Notes: a model not told the origin generated them from the letters alone. Shown: positions 49,412-59,550, counted from the stretch's first letter. The stretch: 64,000 bases of DNA from CAYRNR01 sp964425605 (GCA_964425605.1 CAYRNR010000002.1:148751-212750); one strand, 5' to 3'. Numbers and translations: made by a program.

Positions 49412-51502
49412 CTATCCAGCCGAAATCTCGCGTAGATACTGGAGACACAACATCTGCCACACGCGGTCCTCGCCCAGTGCGTGACTCTTGAGGAACTGCG
49501 TGACCTCCCGTCTGGCGTTGCTGCGACGGCTTGATTCTGCGGGCCAGCCACCTGCGCAGTGCTTCAGGGCCAAGCTCTCCAGCGAATCAACGAACAGTTC
49601 GCAGAAGAAGCCCGTCTCAGAGTGCCGAATGTCGTCGAACAGTCGGCGGAACAGAGGGCGGCCAACGGACTCGCCGAGTTCTGCATCCTGGATAGAGACG
49701 GCCAGCAGGAGCACCTCCTTCAGCAACGAGAAGTCGGAAAGTGACGCATTCGTATGCCGCTGCCTCACGTCCGCGATCACCGCGGGCAAGTCTTGCGGAC
49801 CGCTGAGTTGGAAGAGCTTGAGGCGCACCGCCCCTACTACTCGGGCCTTACGTTTGGAGGGCTTCGCCTCCCATGCTGTCAAGTCGGGGTTCTTGATCCC
49901 CACGTTCTCCAGGATCTCGCGAAGGCGCTCCGCATAGAGCTGCTGGACGCGCGCCTCGACGGAGCCGGCATCTTCTTCCTCTGACGCCTGCTGCATAGGC
50001 GCGAGGTCCGCCGCGAGACGTCCAGGACGAACGCGGGCGTAGAAGGCGTCGCTGTCCGACTTCGCGGTGTCGCCGATGTAGCCGTAGTGGAGTCGGCTCT
50101 GCGCCAGTCGGACCAGTTCCCTTGGCGCGACGTTCGGGTCGATGGGTCGCACCCGAAGATCCCCCTCGTCCAGCCCGAAAAACTGCTCGAAGCACCCCAT
50201 GATCTGCTTCCGCGCCTCCTCCGGTACGCGGTAGTTCTTCGACACCTCGGGCTGGACCTGTCGGTTGGTGGCCAGCGCGAGGTGGGCAGCGGTCCACACG
50301 CCCTGGTCCGATCTCGTCGCCATCTCCGCACGGACCTGTGCCGCTCGCGGGTCCTCCGTCTGCGTCAGCCACTCGGGCAGCAACACCTGGTAGACCTGGA
50401 GGTAGTTCTGGTACTTGGGCGGGGCACTTCCGTCGATGGTGGCGGCCGTCACCGTCACCGGGACCGAACTCAACTCGAAGTACTCGAAGACCTGCCCGTT
50501 GTGCAGGTCGACGGTGAGGGGTTCCCCCGGTGGTTTGCCTTCGTCAACGCGAGCACTCTGGGCAGGGTCCCGAAGAACCAGGTCGAAGTTCTCGATGTCC
50601 CCTTCGCTGGTGCCCTCGAAGGCGGAGTCCTTTCCGGCCACCTGGCGCGTCACCTTGCAGAACAGGAGAACCGGTTCCTTCGAGTCCTCGAGCGCCTCCT
50701 TGCTGGTCCATGCCATCAACAGCACACGATCCTGCCGCAACCGGAGGAGCTGGCCTTCGTCTTCGACATGGCAAGGGAGGTAGATGCTCGCCCCTGGCGT
50801 CAGGATGGCCTTCCAGAGGTGGTCGTATGTCGACGCATCGCTGTCGGTGACGCAAGCCCCAATCACCACCGCATATTCATCCAGTGGCAGAGGCTTCTCA
50901 CGTTCGCAGCGCGCTCGGTACCAGTCCTTGAAAACGGGGATGTTGTCTTCATCGACTGGAAGGCTCGCGCCGAGTTGGAAGCACTGCAGCAGGTGCCGGT
51001 TGATCTCGGACGGCAGGTCCACGCCGGAACCGCTCAGTTGAGACGGGTCGTAGTCGAACTCGAAGCGCATCGAGGCTTCGGCGTTTCGGGGTGCGTCCGG
51101 TCCGAGCGCCCGCCCGCTCCAGTTGTGAGAGCCGAGGTAGACGACCGCGCGATTGTCGGGCCGGACGATGTAGACGATCTTGCTGTGTACGAGGGACAGG
51201 TCCGGATCGCCATCGGAGTCGAGCACGACGGGGTCCACGAAGTACTTCAGCTTCCCCTGCTGTGGCTCCAGCATCGCCTGGAGGCCTACAAAGGGCTCGA
51301 AGCCGCAGGAACACGAAAGCGACGCCACACCAAAGGACTCCGGCTGCTGGAGGGCGGCGACCAACAACTCTTGCCCGATGCTCGTGAGGCCGCCATCGGA
51401 GACATAGGCGATGACGAAGCGGAGGACACGTGCATCCTGGAGGTCGTGGCGCAGTTGCGTCAGATAGGCATCGGAGGTGGGGATTGGACTCAGGAGCTTC
51501 AT
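49412..51502 (-). CDS. PLD-superfamily (HKD-like) protein in type I R-M operon
   Basis: The 696-residue protein begins with a phospholipase-D-type domain. His106/Lys108 lie in LSLVHSKIVYI and the later GSHNWSG (124-130) completes one HKD half-site, so activity would need a dimer. The 500 C-terminal residues are unique, with VWTAAHLALATNR near 395 and many helices. PLD-like nucleases accompany several restriction systems. ATG at 51502 overlaps the hsdR stop by 4 bp, so it is translated as a stoichiometric partner of HsdR. Role: accessory nuclease or helper of restriction, by inference. Confidence 0.82.
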   Translation of the reverse strand: MKLLSPIPTSDAYLTQLRHDLQDARVLRFVIAYVSDGGLTSIGQELLVAALQQPESFGVASLSCSCGFEPFVGLQAMLEPQQGKLKYFVDPVVLDSDGDPDLSLVHSKIVYIVRPDNRAVVYLGSHNWSGRALGPDAPRNAEASMRFEFDYDPSQLSGSGVDLPSEINRHLLQCFQLGASLPVDEDNIPVFKDWYRARCEREKPLPLDEYAVVIGACVTDSDASTYDHLWKAILTPGASIYLPCHVEDEGQLLRLRQDRVLLMAWTSKEALEDSKEPVLLFCKVTRQVAGKDSAFEGTSEGDIENFDLVLRDPAQSARVDEGKPPGEPLTVDLHNGQVFEYFELSSVPVTVTAATIDGSAPPKYQNYLQVYQVLLPEWLTQTEDPRAAQVRAEMATRSDQGVWTAAHLALATNRQVQPEVSKNYRVPEEARKQIMGCFEQFFGLDEGDLRVRPIDPNVAPRELVRLAQSRLHYGYIGDTAKSDSDAFYARVRPGRLAADLAPMQQASEEEDAGSVEARVQQLYAERLREILENVGIKNPDLTAWEAKPSKRKARVVGAVRLKLFQLSGPQDLPAVIADVRQRHTNASLSDFSLLKEVLLLAVSIQDAELGESVGRPLFRRLFDDIRHSETGFFCELFVDSLESLALKHCAGGWPAESSRRSNARREVTQFLKSHALGEDRVWQMLCLQYLREISAG

Positions 51503-54500
51503 TTCGTCCCCCTCGGGACCTTGTAGTACTTCTCGACGTACGCGAGCGCTCGACCGTGGATGTCCGCATCCGCGTGGCCGAGGTGCTTGAAGATGACGCC
51601 GCGAAGGGCTCGGCTGATCTCCCTACGTCCCTCCGTTGAATCACTCCAACCCTGAAAGCGGACCTCTCGAACCACCTCGTCGATTCCTGCGACGACCTTC
51701 TCGACGCGCACCGGCACGTCAGGCGTACGGATCTCCTCGAAGAGCTTCGTCAGCATGGCCTTGCCCTGGTCCTCGGGCGAGACGTCGGGGGCAGGTGGTG
51801 GCTCCTTTTCACTCTCCATGCTGATCTCGACGGCGCGCCTGGCCAGGCTCAGCAGCCGTTTCATGTATTCCAGGGCTTGAATCGTCCCGTTCTCGTACCT
51901 CTTCTTCAGGTCGTTCAGCTTCGTGGCCAGCTCAGGGATCTGCGGGTCGCCCTTCTTACCATCAAGATAGTCTTCGAGCTTCACGGTGAGGTCACGAGCG
52001 GCCCGCTCCGGGTCACGCGTCTGTTGGATGACGGCGAACAGCTCATCGTCGAGCACGATGTCTTCCAGCTCGGTCGACGCGATGTTGAACGACAGGTGTT
52101 TGTACAGCAGCTGCGTGGTCTGCGGTCCGAGTTCCTGCCAGACCTGCTGGCCTCCACCCCCGGATTGGCGCACGGCCTTGTAACGGCGTGCGAGCCATGT
52201 GTAGTCATCCACGTAGGCGGCCAGGACCGGATCCGGAGAAACCACCTCCCACACCTTCGAGAGATACCGGAAGTGCTTCCCGAAGGCGTCGCACCGCTCC
52301 AGGGAACCGAGCTTGTTCAGCGCCTCGACGTGGGACCTCTGCTCGTCCTCTGTCCGGTCTACGCCCTCGAAGAAGGCGAGGCTCTTGGCCATTGCTTCGG
52401 GCAACTGCTCCTTGACCGCCTCGATGCTCTCGACCATGCGCCCGACATCGACCTCGTCGAACTTCAGCGCGTCGGCGGTCTTCTCGAAGAGTCCGAGGTA
52501 GTCCACGATGATGCCGGCCTGCTTGTTCTCGTTGTAGACACGGTTCGTTCGACAGATGGCCTGGAGCAGCGTGTGGTCGCGCAGCGGCTTGTCCAGGTAC
52601 ATCGTCTGCAAGAGGGGTGCGTCGAAGCCCGTCAACAGCTTCGCCGTGACCACTAGGATCTTGAGTGGTTCGGTCGGCTCCCGATACCGCTCGAGGAGCC
52701 TCTCTTCTGCGTCGCGGTCCCGTTGATACTTCAGATACTCGGATTCGTCCTTCCGGCTGGCTCCGACCGAGATCACCACGTCACTCACAGAGGGGGACAG
52801 GTGCTTGTCCAGCTCGGCCTTGTACAGCAAGCAGGCTTCTTGGTCATAGGTCACGACCATCGCGGCCAAACCTCGGGGTCGGACCTGGGAATTGAAGTCC
52901 TCGACGATGTCCTTGACGACCCGTGCTACACGGGCCGGCGCCTTCACGGCCACGCCAAAACTGGTCGCGCGGCGGATGACCTCGCCCTCATCCACGTCCG
53001 AGAGGCCGCCCGTCAGCTGAGAGAACTCCTCGGTCAGCGACGCGACGTCGATCTTCAGTTCGCTGGATCGAGGCACGAAGTTCAACGGCAGGGTCGCGCC
53101 GTCTCGGATCGAGTCCTCGAAGCCGTATCTGTGCAGGTACCGGCCGTCGTCGCACGAGGCACCGGAGGTGTTGAAGGTGTTCCGGTCGCGCTTGTTGATG
53201 GGCGTTCCCGTCAGTCCGAAGAAGGACGCGTTGGGGAGGGCACCCTTCATCTTCAGGCCTAGGTCGCCCTCCTGGGTGCGGTGCGCTTCGTCCACGAGCA
53301 CGATGACGTTCTCGGCGTCGTTGAGGGCCATCACCGGGGTGGACAGGCCATCGTCGTCCGTCGCCGTCTGCGGCTCGGGGAGCGCCAGGGCCTTGCCCGC
53401 CGCCTGCTCGAAGCTGTGCAGCAGGGTTGCGAACCTGTCGCGAAGGTTCTGGGCGTCATCCTGCTTGAAGCTCGCCAACAGCTCGGCACAGTCGAGCAGG
53501 AAGGTCTCTGCTTCGTCGAGTAGCCCCTTGCGGATGCGCGTCTTCGTCCACCGCAGCAGTCGGTTCACCTCCTGCTTGGCGCTCTCGTCGCCGAAGCGGA
53601 AAATGGTCGTGATGATGACCTTCTTGGTTCCTGCGCGGAGCATGGACTTGAGCTGCGCGCGGGTCTTTGCCTTCACCAGGTTCTCGACCTTCGCCCCGTG
53701 GAAGGTGTTGCCAATCTGGGTGTCGAGATCCACGCGGTCCACGACGACCAGCACCGCCGGGTTGTCCAGCGCGGGGTGGAGCCGCAGCTTCTTTGCGGCG
53801 AACACCATCAGGTAGGACTTGCCTGACCCCTGGAAGTGCCAGATCAGCCCCTTCTTGGGGGCAGCGTGGTCCACCACGCGATCCACGATGAGGTTGGTGG
53901 CCTGGTACTGCTGGTAGCGGCACACGACCTTGATCAGCTGCTTGCTGTCGTTCACCGCGAACAGGGTGAAGTGCTCGAGGATGTCGAGCAGCACCGCCGG
54001 CGCGAGCATCCCCAGGTTCGTCGCGGCCACTGCCGAGGCAGCCTCGGGATCGACCGCTTCCCCGCCCTCTCGCCACGGTCCCCACAGGTTTTCGGGCATA
54101 CCGATGGAGCCGTACCGAAGCTGGCGGCCATCGGAGGCAACGTTCAGTACGTTGCACACGAACAGCTCGGGGACGTCGTTCTCGTACTGCTGGCGGATAG
54201 TGACGGCGCGGTCGAACCAGGAGACTGACGGGCGCGGCGGGGGCTTTGCCTCGACCACGACCAGTGGGAAGCCGTTCACGAGCAGCACGAGGTCAGCGCA
54301 GAGCGATCCGCCTTCGCCCTGGACGCGGTACTGAGTGGTCACGATGAACTGGTTCGCCTCGACGTCCTCGAAGTTGAACAGCTTGACGTCGGTATGCTCG
54401 TGGTTCTCCCCGAACGGCATCGTCTTGTTGTTGCGGAACCACTCGGTCATGGCCTCGTTGGCCTTAACAAGGCCGTCGCTGCGGGCGGAGCGTAGGATCG

Positions 54501-54771
54501 CGCGTAGCTCGTAGAGCACCTCGTCGGCGTGGTTGGCGTGGGCCGCGATCTCGGGGTTGAGGCGGATGAGGGCCTCACGCACGTAGGGCTCGACGAAGAC
54601 GTCCTGAGGCTGCCGGGGCACATCGCCAGCGGCGATGTAGTACCAGCCCAGGCCGCTGATGTAGCCCGTTCGGCGGGCGAGGCCGGGGCCTGTGGCGGTG
54701 TGGTGAGTAACGCCGCCGGTCAACAAGTCGCGGAGGTGGACCTCAATCGTGCGGATCTCGGGGAGCGTCAT
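51499..54771 (-). CDS. hsdR: Type I restriction endonuclease subunit R
   Basis: The 1090-residue protein is full length for HsdR. The nuclease core is D160...VVVEAKPP (Glu174, Lys176), PD-(D/E)xK type. The translocase has Walker A WHFQGSGKSYLM (315-319 core), DEAH in NVIVLVDEAHRTQEGDL (494-497) and the later motif KILVVTAKLLTGFDAPLLQ. All key residues are present, so it should translocate and cut unmodified DNA when complexed with HsdM and HsdS. Its ATG overlaps the hsdS stop (ATGA). Confidence 0.95.
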   Translation of the reverse strand: MTLPEIRTIEVHLRDLLTGGVTHHTATGPGLARRTGYISGLGWYYIAAGDVPRQPQDVFVEPYVREALIRLNPEIAAHANHADEVLYELRAILRSARSDGLVKANEAMTEWFRNNKTMPFGENHEHTDVKLFNFEDVEANQFIVTTQYRVQGEGGSLCADLVLLVNGFPLVVVEAKPPPRPSVSWFDRAVTIRQQYENDVPELFVCNVLNVASDGRQLRYGSIGMPENLWGPWREGGEAVDPEAASAVAATNLGMLAPAVLLDILEHFTLFAVNDSKQLIKVVCRYQQYQATNLIVDRVVDHAAPKKGLIWHFQGSGKSYLMVFAAKKLRLHPALDNPAVLVVVDRVDLDTQIGNTFHGAKVENLVKAKTRAQLKSMLRAGTKKVIITTIFRFGDESAKQEVNRLLRWTKTRIRKGLLDEAETFLLDCAELLASFKQDDAQNLRDRFATLLHSFEQAAGKALALPEPQTATDDDGLSTPVMALNDAENVIVLVDEAHRTQEGDLGLKMKGALPNASFFGLTGTPINKRDRNTFNTSGASCDDGRYLHRYGFEDSIRDGATLPLNFVPRSSELKIDVASLTEEFSQLTGGLSDVDEGEVIRRATSFGVAVKAPARVARVVKDIVEDFNSQVRPRGLAAMVVTYDQEACLLYKAELDKHLSPSVSDVVISVGASRKDESEYLKYQRDRDAEERLLERYREPTEPLKILVVTAKLLTGFDAPLLQTMYLDKPLRDHTLLQAICRTNRVYNENKQAGIIVDYLGLFEKTADALKFDEVDVGRMVESIEAVKEQLPEAMAKSLAFFEGVDRTEDEQRSHVEALNKLGSLERCDAFGKHFRYLSKVWEVVSPDPVLAAYVDDYTWLARRYKAVRQSGGGGQQVWQELGPQTTQLLYKHLSFNIASTELEDIVLDDELFAVIQQTRDPERAARDLTVKLEDYLDGKKGDPQIPELATKLNDLKKRYENGTIQALEYMKRLLSLARRAVEISMESEKEPPPAPDVSPEDQGKAMLTKLFEEIRTPDVPVRVEKVVAGIDEVVREVRFQGWSDSTEGRREISRALRGVIFKHLGHADADIHGRALAYVEKYYKVPRGTK

Positions 54772-56006
54772 ACCGGGACCAACGACGTAGAGGTTGCTGC
54801 TCCGAGAAGTACTCTCGCTTGAGAGATCCGCCTGTCCAGAGCCGCTAGCTGAACCTGGATGCCTGAGATGGCTTCCGTCCGCTCCTCTTGAATCGCCATC
54901 GGAGGCAATGCGAACCGAAGCCTGCGGAAGTCTCGGAGAGTTGTCTTAGGTCGAGTTGTGCCCGGCGAGATCCGCACTACTTGTTGCGATCCCCAGTGAG
55001 AGTTGATCAGGGCAGCCAGATACTCGGCTCGTACGCGCCGGGGGTTGGGTCGAATCCTGATGAGATCGGCCGTAATCACCGCCGGGCCGAACCCAGATGA
55101 TACGACGCACGCCTCTCCTGGCGGCCAACCCATCTTCGTGACCAGTACGTCACCACCCTTTGTCTGGTGGGCGGCCAGTTGCGTGGCCTTCTGGGAGGTG
55201 ACGTACCTGTTGCTGGTATACGTGAATCGATGTCGCACCACATCGGCAACGAAGACAACCGGGACTCCTGCAGGATGGGAGTAGTCAGCCGCGACCAGGT
55301 CACTTCCGAACGGTCCGATGCCGATTGCGCCCTCTTCATGGCGACAGAGCTCATCCAGAGTCAAGCACTGCCATCCGGTAGGCAGGGCTTCCTCCGGAAC
55401 CGAGCCGTCCGGCAACAACTCGTCAACCCCTGCAAGCGCCCACGCTTCGCACATGGAATACCTGAAGTCACGGATCTGCTCTCGAATCTCGACCGTTGCC
55501 TCAAGCGCTCGTTGCACGGCAGACAACCTTCTCACAAGCCGCCGCTGCTCCTCCAGCGGTGGCAGTGCAAACTCGTACTTTGCAGCGTCGGACCAGTTCA
55601 CGAAAAGGTTGGTCGAGCCGCGAAAGTTGCGCCGTAGATGGTCTTGGAAGCCGCTGGATCTGGCAACAGCCTCCGCGATTTCCTGCAGGATGACCCGCTC
55701 ATCCATAGCGCGCAGAATAAAGTTGGTGTGGGCAGATAGGCAATCGAAGCTGGCGACCGCGACTCGGAGCTTGGGGCCACGCGTGGTGCAGATCACATCA
55801 CCGGCTCGAACGATGGTGCGAATTCTTGAGCCAAACTCGCCGTCGTCAACTGGGTTCCAATCAGTGACGCGCCCGTCCTGGGGGATGTGCTTGCCAATGA
55901 TATACCGAGTAAATCCGTCTGCTTTGTAGTCCTTCGTCGCAGCCGTAGAGTTTTCCACGACGTCTCCGAACCTAACCCGCTTCCACCGCGCCACGAGCTC
56001 ACCCAC
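54768..56006 (-). CDS. hsdS: Type I specificity subunit S
   Basis: The 412-residue protein has two target-recognition domains separated by the conserved helical spacers (FALPPLEEQRRLVRRLSAVQ around 150-170 and FALPPMAIQEERTEAISGIQ near 370). This is the complete two-TRD architecture that recognises a bipartite target. The two TRDs differ in sequence, so the target should be asymmetric. It overlaps hsdM upstream by 8 bp and hsdR downstream by 4 bp. The target sequence cannot be read from the protein. Confidence 0.92.
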   Translation of the reverse strand: MGELVARWKRVRFGDVVENSTAATKDYKADGFTRYIIGKHIPQDGRVTDWNPVDDGEFGSRIRTIVRAGDVICTTRGPKLRVAVASFDCLSAHTNFILRAMDERVILQEIAEAVARSSGFQDHLRRNFRGSTNLFVNWSDAAKYEFALPPLEEQRRLVRRLSAVQRALEATVEIREQIRDFRYSMCEAWALAGVDELLPDGSVPEEALPTGWQCLTLDELCRHEEGAIGIGPFGSDLVAADYSHPAGVPVVFVADVVRHRFTYTSNRYVTSQKATQLAAHQTKGGDVLVTKMGWPPGEACVVSSGFGPAVITADLIRIRPNPRRVRAEYLAALINSHWGSQQVVRISPGTTRPKTTLRDFRRLRFALPPMAIQEERTEAISGIQVQLAALDRRISQARVLLGAATSTSLVPV

Positions 56007-57513
56007 GGGTCACCTCCTTTTTCACGAGGCCATCCAGAGTGTCCACCAGCGCATTCACCTGCGGCCAGAACGCCCGGCCCTCCTGCTCCCACTCGGTCCA
56101 GACCTCGCTCAAGGCGCGGTCGTCTGGGGCCTCGGCGCCCTTTGCCGCCGCCGGCTTAACGTAGAGCGGGATGGACAGGCTGTGGCCCTGCTTAGCGACC
56201 TCATCCAGCGTCACGACCCTTGCGAAGCCAGGTTCATCGGTGAATGCCTCATAGGCTCTGCAGATGCGCTGCTGATGCTCGGGTCGGAGAAAGCTGACCG
56301 AGCGCTCTCTGGCAATCTCGTTGACGGCATCGACGAGCAAGATTCGACCCTTCCGCTCCACGGGCTTCTCGCTTCGACAAATGACGACGCACGCCTCCAT
56401 GGCCGAATTGAAAAACAGATTCGGCCCCATGCCTAGCACGCACTCGACGAGATCGAGCTCGATAAGTCTGCGTCGAAGTTCCGCTTCCACATCACGGAAC
56501 AAGACGCCGTGCGGAAACAGGATCGCGCAACGTCCGGTTTGCGAGGCCACGCTCTTTAGAATGTGCTGGAAGAAAGCGTAGTCAGCGCGCCCCTGCGGCG
56601 GTGTACCCAGGAAATTGCGGCCCCATACATCCGACGCCCAAGCCTCCCGGTTCCACCGCTTGATGGAGTACGGCGGATTGGCCAGGACCACGTCAAAGGT
56701 GCGCAGCTGGTCTCCCTCGGCGAACCGCGGCCGGTCCAGTGTGTCGCCGCGCCGAACGTCGAAGTCCTCTACCCCGTGGAGCACCAGGTTCATCCGGGCG
56801 ATGGACGCCGTCATGTGGTTGCGCTCCTGGCCGTAGAGCTTGAGCGTACGGTGCTCCCCACCTGCGCGCTTCACCTCGGCCAGAGCCGATAAGAGCATGC
56901 CGCCGGTGCCGCAGGTTGGGTCGTAAATGCTCTCGCCTGCCTGCGGCTTGAGCATCTGGGCCATGAGGTGGACCAGTGTGCGATTCGTATAGAACTCCTG
57001 GGCCGTGCTGCCGCCATCGTCGGCGAACTTGCCCACCAGGTACTCGTAGCCGTCGCCCAGGGAGTCCTCGGGCACGCTTGCGATAGACAGGGTCTGGCCG
57101 GAGAAATGCTCCAGCAGATCCTTCAGGGTGCTGTCGGGTAAGCGCTCCTTGTTGGTCCAGGGGGCATCGCCGAAAATGCCTTCGAGCCGTCCGGGGTTGG
57201 CGGCCTCGATAGCCCGCATGGCGTCTTGGATGGCCTTGCCCACATTCTTGGGCACCTTGCGGACCTGGCGCCAGTGAGACTCCTTGGGGATCGTGAAACG
57301 CTCGTTTGCCTCCGTCTGGGCCAGCTGATCGGCACCACGGTAGCCGGCTAGCGCGCGGGCGTAGTCTTCGTCCCACACATCGCAGAGGCGCTTCAAGAAA
57401 ACCAGCGGAAAGATGAATTGCTTGTAGTCGCCCGCATCGACGAGGCCCCGGAGTATGGTGGCCGCACCCCACAGGTACGACTTGAGTTGTTGTTGGGTCA
57501 GGGTGTCGCTCAT
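55999..57513 (-). CDS. hsdM: Type I modification subunit M (second copy)
   Basis: The 504-residue N6-adenine methyltransferase has the N-terminal helical domain (SYLWGAATILRGLVDAGDYK), SAM motif I SIYDPTCGTGGMLL (198-205 core) and catalytic motif IV LANPPYSI (NPPY 279-282). Both motifs are intact. The start overlaps the stop of the HTH-HsdM gene (ATGA). It is clearly homologous to, but well diverged from, its upstream neighbour. Two distinct M subunits could form a heterodimer on one HsdS in place of the usual M2S. Confidence 0.93.
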   Translation of the reverse strand: MSDTLTQQQLKSYLWGAATILRGLVDAGDYKQFIFPLVFLKRLCDVWDEDYARALAGYRGADQLAQTEANERFTIPKESHWRQVRKVPKNVGKAIQDAMRAIEAANPGRLEGIFGDAPWTNKERLPDSTLKDLLEHFSGQTLSIASVPEDSLGDGYEYLVGKFADDGGSTAQEFYTNRTLVHLMAQMLKPQAGESIYDPTCGTGGMLLSALAEVKRAGGEHRTLKLYGQERNHMTASIARMNLVLHGVEDFDVRRGDTLDRPRFAEGDQLRTFDVVLANPPYSIKRWNREAWASDVWGRNFLGTPPQGRADYAFFQHILKSVASQTGRCAILFPHGVLFRDVEAELRRRLIELDLVECVLGMGPNLFFNSAMEACVVICRSEKPVERKGRILLVDAVNEIARERSVSFLRPEHQQRICRAYEAFTDEPGFARVVTLDEVAKQGHSLSIPLYVKPAAAKGAEAPDDRALSEVWTEWEQEGRAFWPQVNALVDTLDGLVKKEVTRG

Positions 57514-59363
57514 GCCTGCCCCCCTCTTTCGGTTAATTCTCGCCGCAGCGCGTCTTCGGCAGCTTGAGCGCGCCGGAGGGCCTGCTTCAGATCACGCATG
57601 GCCTGGTCAACACGTCTAGGTGGGCTGGCGGCGCCCTTGCTGGCGTAACCCAGAGCGTTGTCGTTCCAAATGTATAGCGCTGGATACAGGCTACCGCCAT
57701 TCACACGAAGCTCCTCGAGGGGTACAAGGCGGCTTCGTCCTGGGCGATCCATCATTGGTCGATACCACCCAGCGATTGCTGCCACGTGTTCCTTGCTCAG
57801 CAGGTTCTGGTTGCGAATGGACTGGAGCTGGTCCGACGCGTCCACGAAGTAGACTTGGCGCGTGAGTTCTTCGGGCTTCCCGTGTCGGCAGACGATGATG
57901 CAGGCGGGGACGCCTGTCCCGTAGAAGAGGTTGGCACCGAGAGCGATCACGCTCTCGATACGGTCTTCTTCTAGTAGCTTGTTGCGGATCTTGCCCTCGA
58001 CTCCCGCGTGGAAAAGGGCACCGAGCGGCAACACTACTGCCATGCGTCCTAGTGGCTCTGCCATCGACTTCACCATGTGCTGCACCCAGGCGAAATCACC
58101 ACTTTTTTTCTTGGGCAGGCCTGCAAAGTTCCGGCCCCAAGGGTCGCTCTCCCAGACCTCGCGGCCCCAATCCTTGAGCGAGAAGGGTGGATTTGCGAGC
58201 ACAACGTCGAACTGCTGCAGGGTCTGGTCTTGGGCGGACACAAAGGCGGGGCGGCGCAGCGTGTCCCCGCGCCGGATGTCGACCTCCTCCACGCCGTGGA
58301 GCTGGAGGTTCATCCGGGCCACAGACGCCGTGGTCAGGTTCTTCTCCTGGCCGAAGAGCTTCCCGAAGAAGGTGCGCGGATCGCCGCCCGTCGCCCTGAC
58401 GTGCTCGACGGCGGCCAGGAGCATGCCGCCCGTGCCGCAGGCCGGATCGTAGATGGACTCGCCCTCCTTCGGTTCGAGGATGTCCACCATCAGCCGAACC
58501 ACGCTTCTCGGGGTGTAGAACTCGCCCGCCTTCTTGTTGGTGGAGTCGGCGAACTTCTTGATCAGGTACTCGTAGGCGTCCCCCATGACATCGTTCTGGA
58601 CGGCCTTGTTGCCCAGGGGCAGCTTGGAGAAATGCTCCAGCAGGTCCTTGAGCAGGTCATCGGGCAAGCGCTCCTTGTTGGTCCACGACGCGTCGCCGAA
58701 GACGCCGAGGAGCTTGTCCTGATTGGCCTGCTCGATGCCGCGCATGGCGTCTCGGATGGCCTTGCCGACGTGCTTGCTGACCCCGCGCACCGACTCCCAG
58801 TGGCAGCCTACCCGACAGGGCTCGCCGCCGGTGTGCTCGGTGCAGGGTGAGGGGCACTTGTCGTCCAGCACCTTGAAACGGAAGTCGGCCGCATACACCT
58901 GCCCGTACTGCTTCATCATCTCGTCGCGCTCTTCGTCCCACACGTCGCAGATGCGCTTGAAGAAGAGCAGGGGCAGGATGTACGACTTCCAGTCGGTCCG
59001 ATCGACGGGGCTTCCGCGCAGGATGTTGGCAGCTTCCCAGAGGTGAGACTCGAGTTGGGATAGCTCCAATCGGCCTTCACCTCGAACAGCCGATTCCACC
59101 TTCTCTGAGCCTTCTCCTAGCCCTGCACGTTTGTTCATGCCTTCCCGCACGGTCTCCACATGTGACGACGGATCCGTTGGACTCGACGCTTCGTTCCCGA
59201 GCGCCTCTACCAGCATCTCGAATTCCGTCGTCGAGGGCTGAGCTTTGCCACGTTCCCACATCGATATCTTGTTCTGGGTGACCCCTAGAAGTTCCCCCAC
59301 GCCAGCCTGCGTCAGCCCAGCTTCCTTGCGGGCACTGCGCAACCACATTCCAAAAGAATCCAT
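57510..59363 (-). CDS. hsdM: HsdM with N-terminal XRE helix-turn-helix and four-Cys insertion
   Basis: The 617-residue protein begins with an XRE-type HTH (residues 1-57: SARKEAGLTQAGVGELLGVT, NKISMWERGKAQPS) fused to a full methyltransferase. Motif I is DPACGTGG (306-313) and motif IV NPPF (391-394). Between residues 169 and 190 lies an insertion absent from the neighbour, with Cys170, Cys174, Cys183 and Cys187 (KCPSPC, EPCRVGC), likely a zinc site. The HTH resembles control proteins of restriction systems, so the methylase may regulate its own operon. ATG at 59363 directly abuts the TAG of the small upstream ORF and has GGGGAGG. Confidence 0.93.
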   Translation of the reverse strand: MDSFGMWLRSARKEAGLTQAGVGELLGVTQNKISMWERGKAQPSTTEFEMLVEALGNEASSPTDPSSHVETVREGMNKRAGLGEGSEKVESAVRGEGRLELSQLESHLWEAANILRGSPVDRTDWKSYILPLLFFKRICDVWDEERDEMMKQYGQVYAADFRFKVLDDKCPSPCTEHTGGEPCRVGCHWESVRGVSKHVGKAIRDAMRGIEQANQDKLLGVFGDASWTNKERLPDDLLKDLLEHFSKLPLGNKAVQNDVMGDAYEYLIKKFADSTNKKAGEFYTPRSVVRLMVDILEPKEGESIYDPACGTGGMLLAAVEHVRATGGDPRTFFGKLFGQEKNLTTASVARMNLQLHGVEEVDIRRGDTLRRPAFVSAQDQTLQQFDVVLANPPFSLKDWGREVWESDPWGRNFAGLPKKKSGDFAWVQHMVKSMAEPLGRMAVVLPLGALFHAGVEGKIRNKLLEEDRIESVIALGANLFYGTGVPACIIVCRHGKPEELTRQVYFVDASDQLQSIRNQNLLSKEHVAAIAGWYRPMMDRPGRSRLVPLEELRVNGGSLYPALYIWNDNALGYASKGAASPPRRVDQAMRDLKQALRRAQAAEDALRRELTERGGQA

Positions 59364-59543
59364 CTAGAACCTCCCCAACACGCACCCGCAGGCACCCGTT
59401 CGCATCGGCTCAGCGCTCTCGCGGACGTCGAAATGGGTGGATTCAGTCTGCAAAGCTCTTCCCCCCAAATTTCCCTCGTCGAGTCGCACAGCATATCGCG
59501 GGGCGTCCACCGAAGGTAACTCCAGGTACGGCAAACCACTCAT
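59364..59543 (-). CDS. Possible small protein between the two methylase modules
   Basis: A 59-residue ORF (MSGLPYLELPSVDAPRYAVR, ending GACGCVLGRF) that starts 8 bp after the stop of the degenerate methylase gene. GAGGAG lies 10 nt before ATG 59543, and its TAG directly touches the ATG of the HTH-HsdM gene. Spacing and composition favour a real small gene, but the ribosome-site distance is long and no family was recognised. It could be leader sequence only. Confidence 0.42.
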   Translation of the reverse strand: MSGLPYLELPSVDAPRYAVRLDEGNLGGRALQTESTHFDVRESAEPMRTGACGCVLGRF

Positions 59544-59550
59544 CTCGTTT

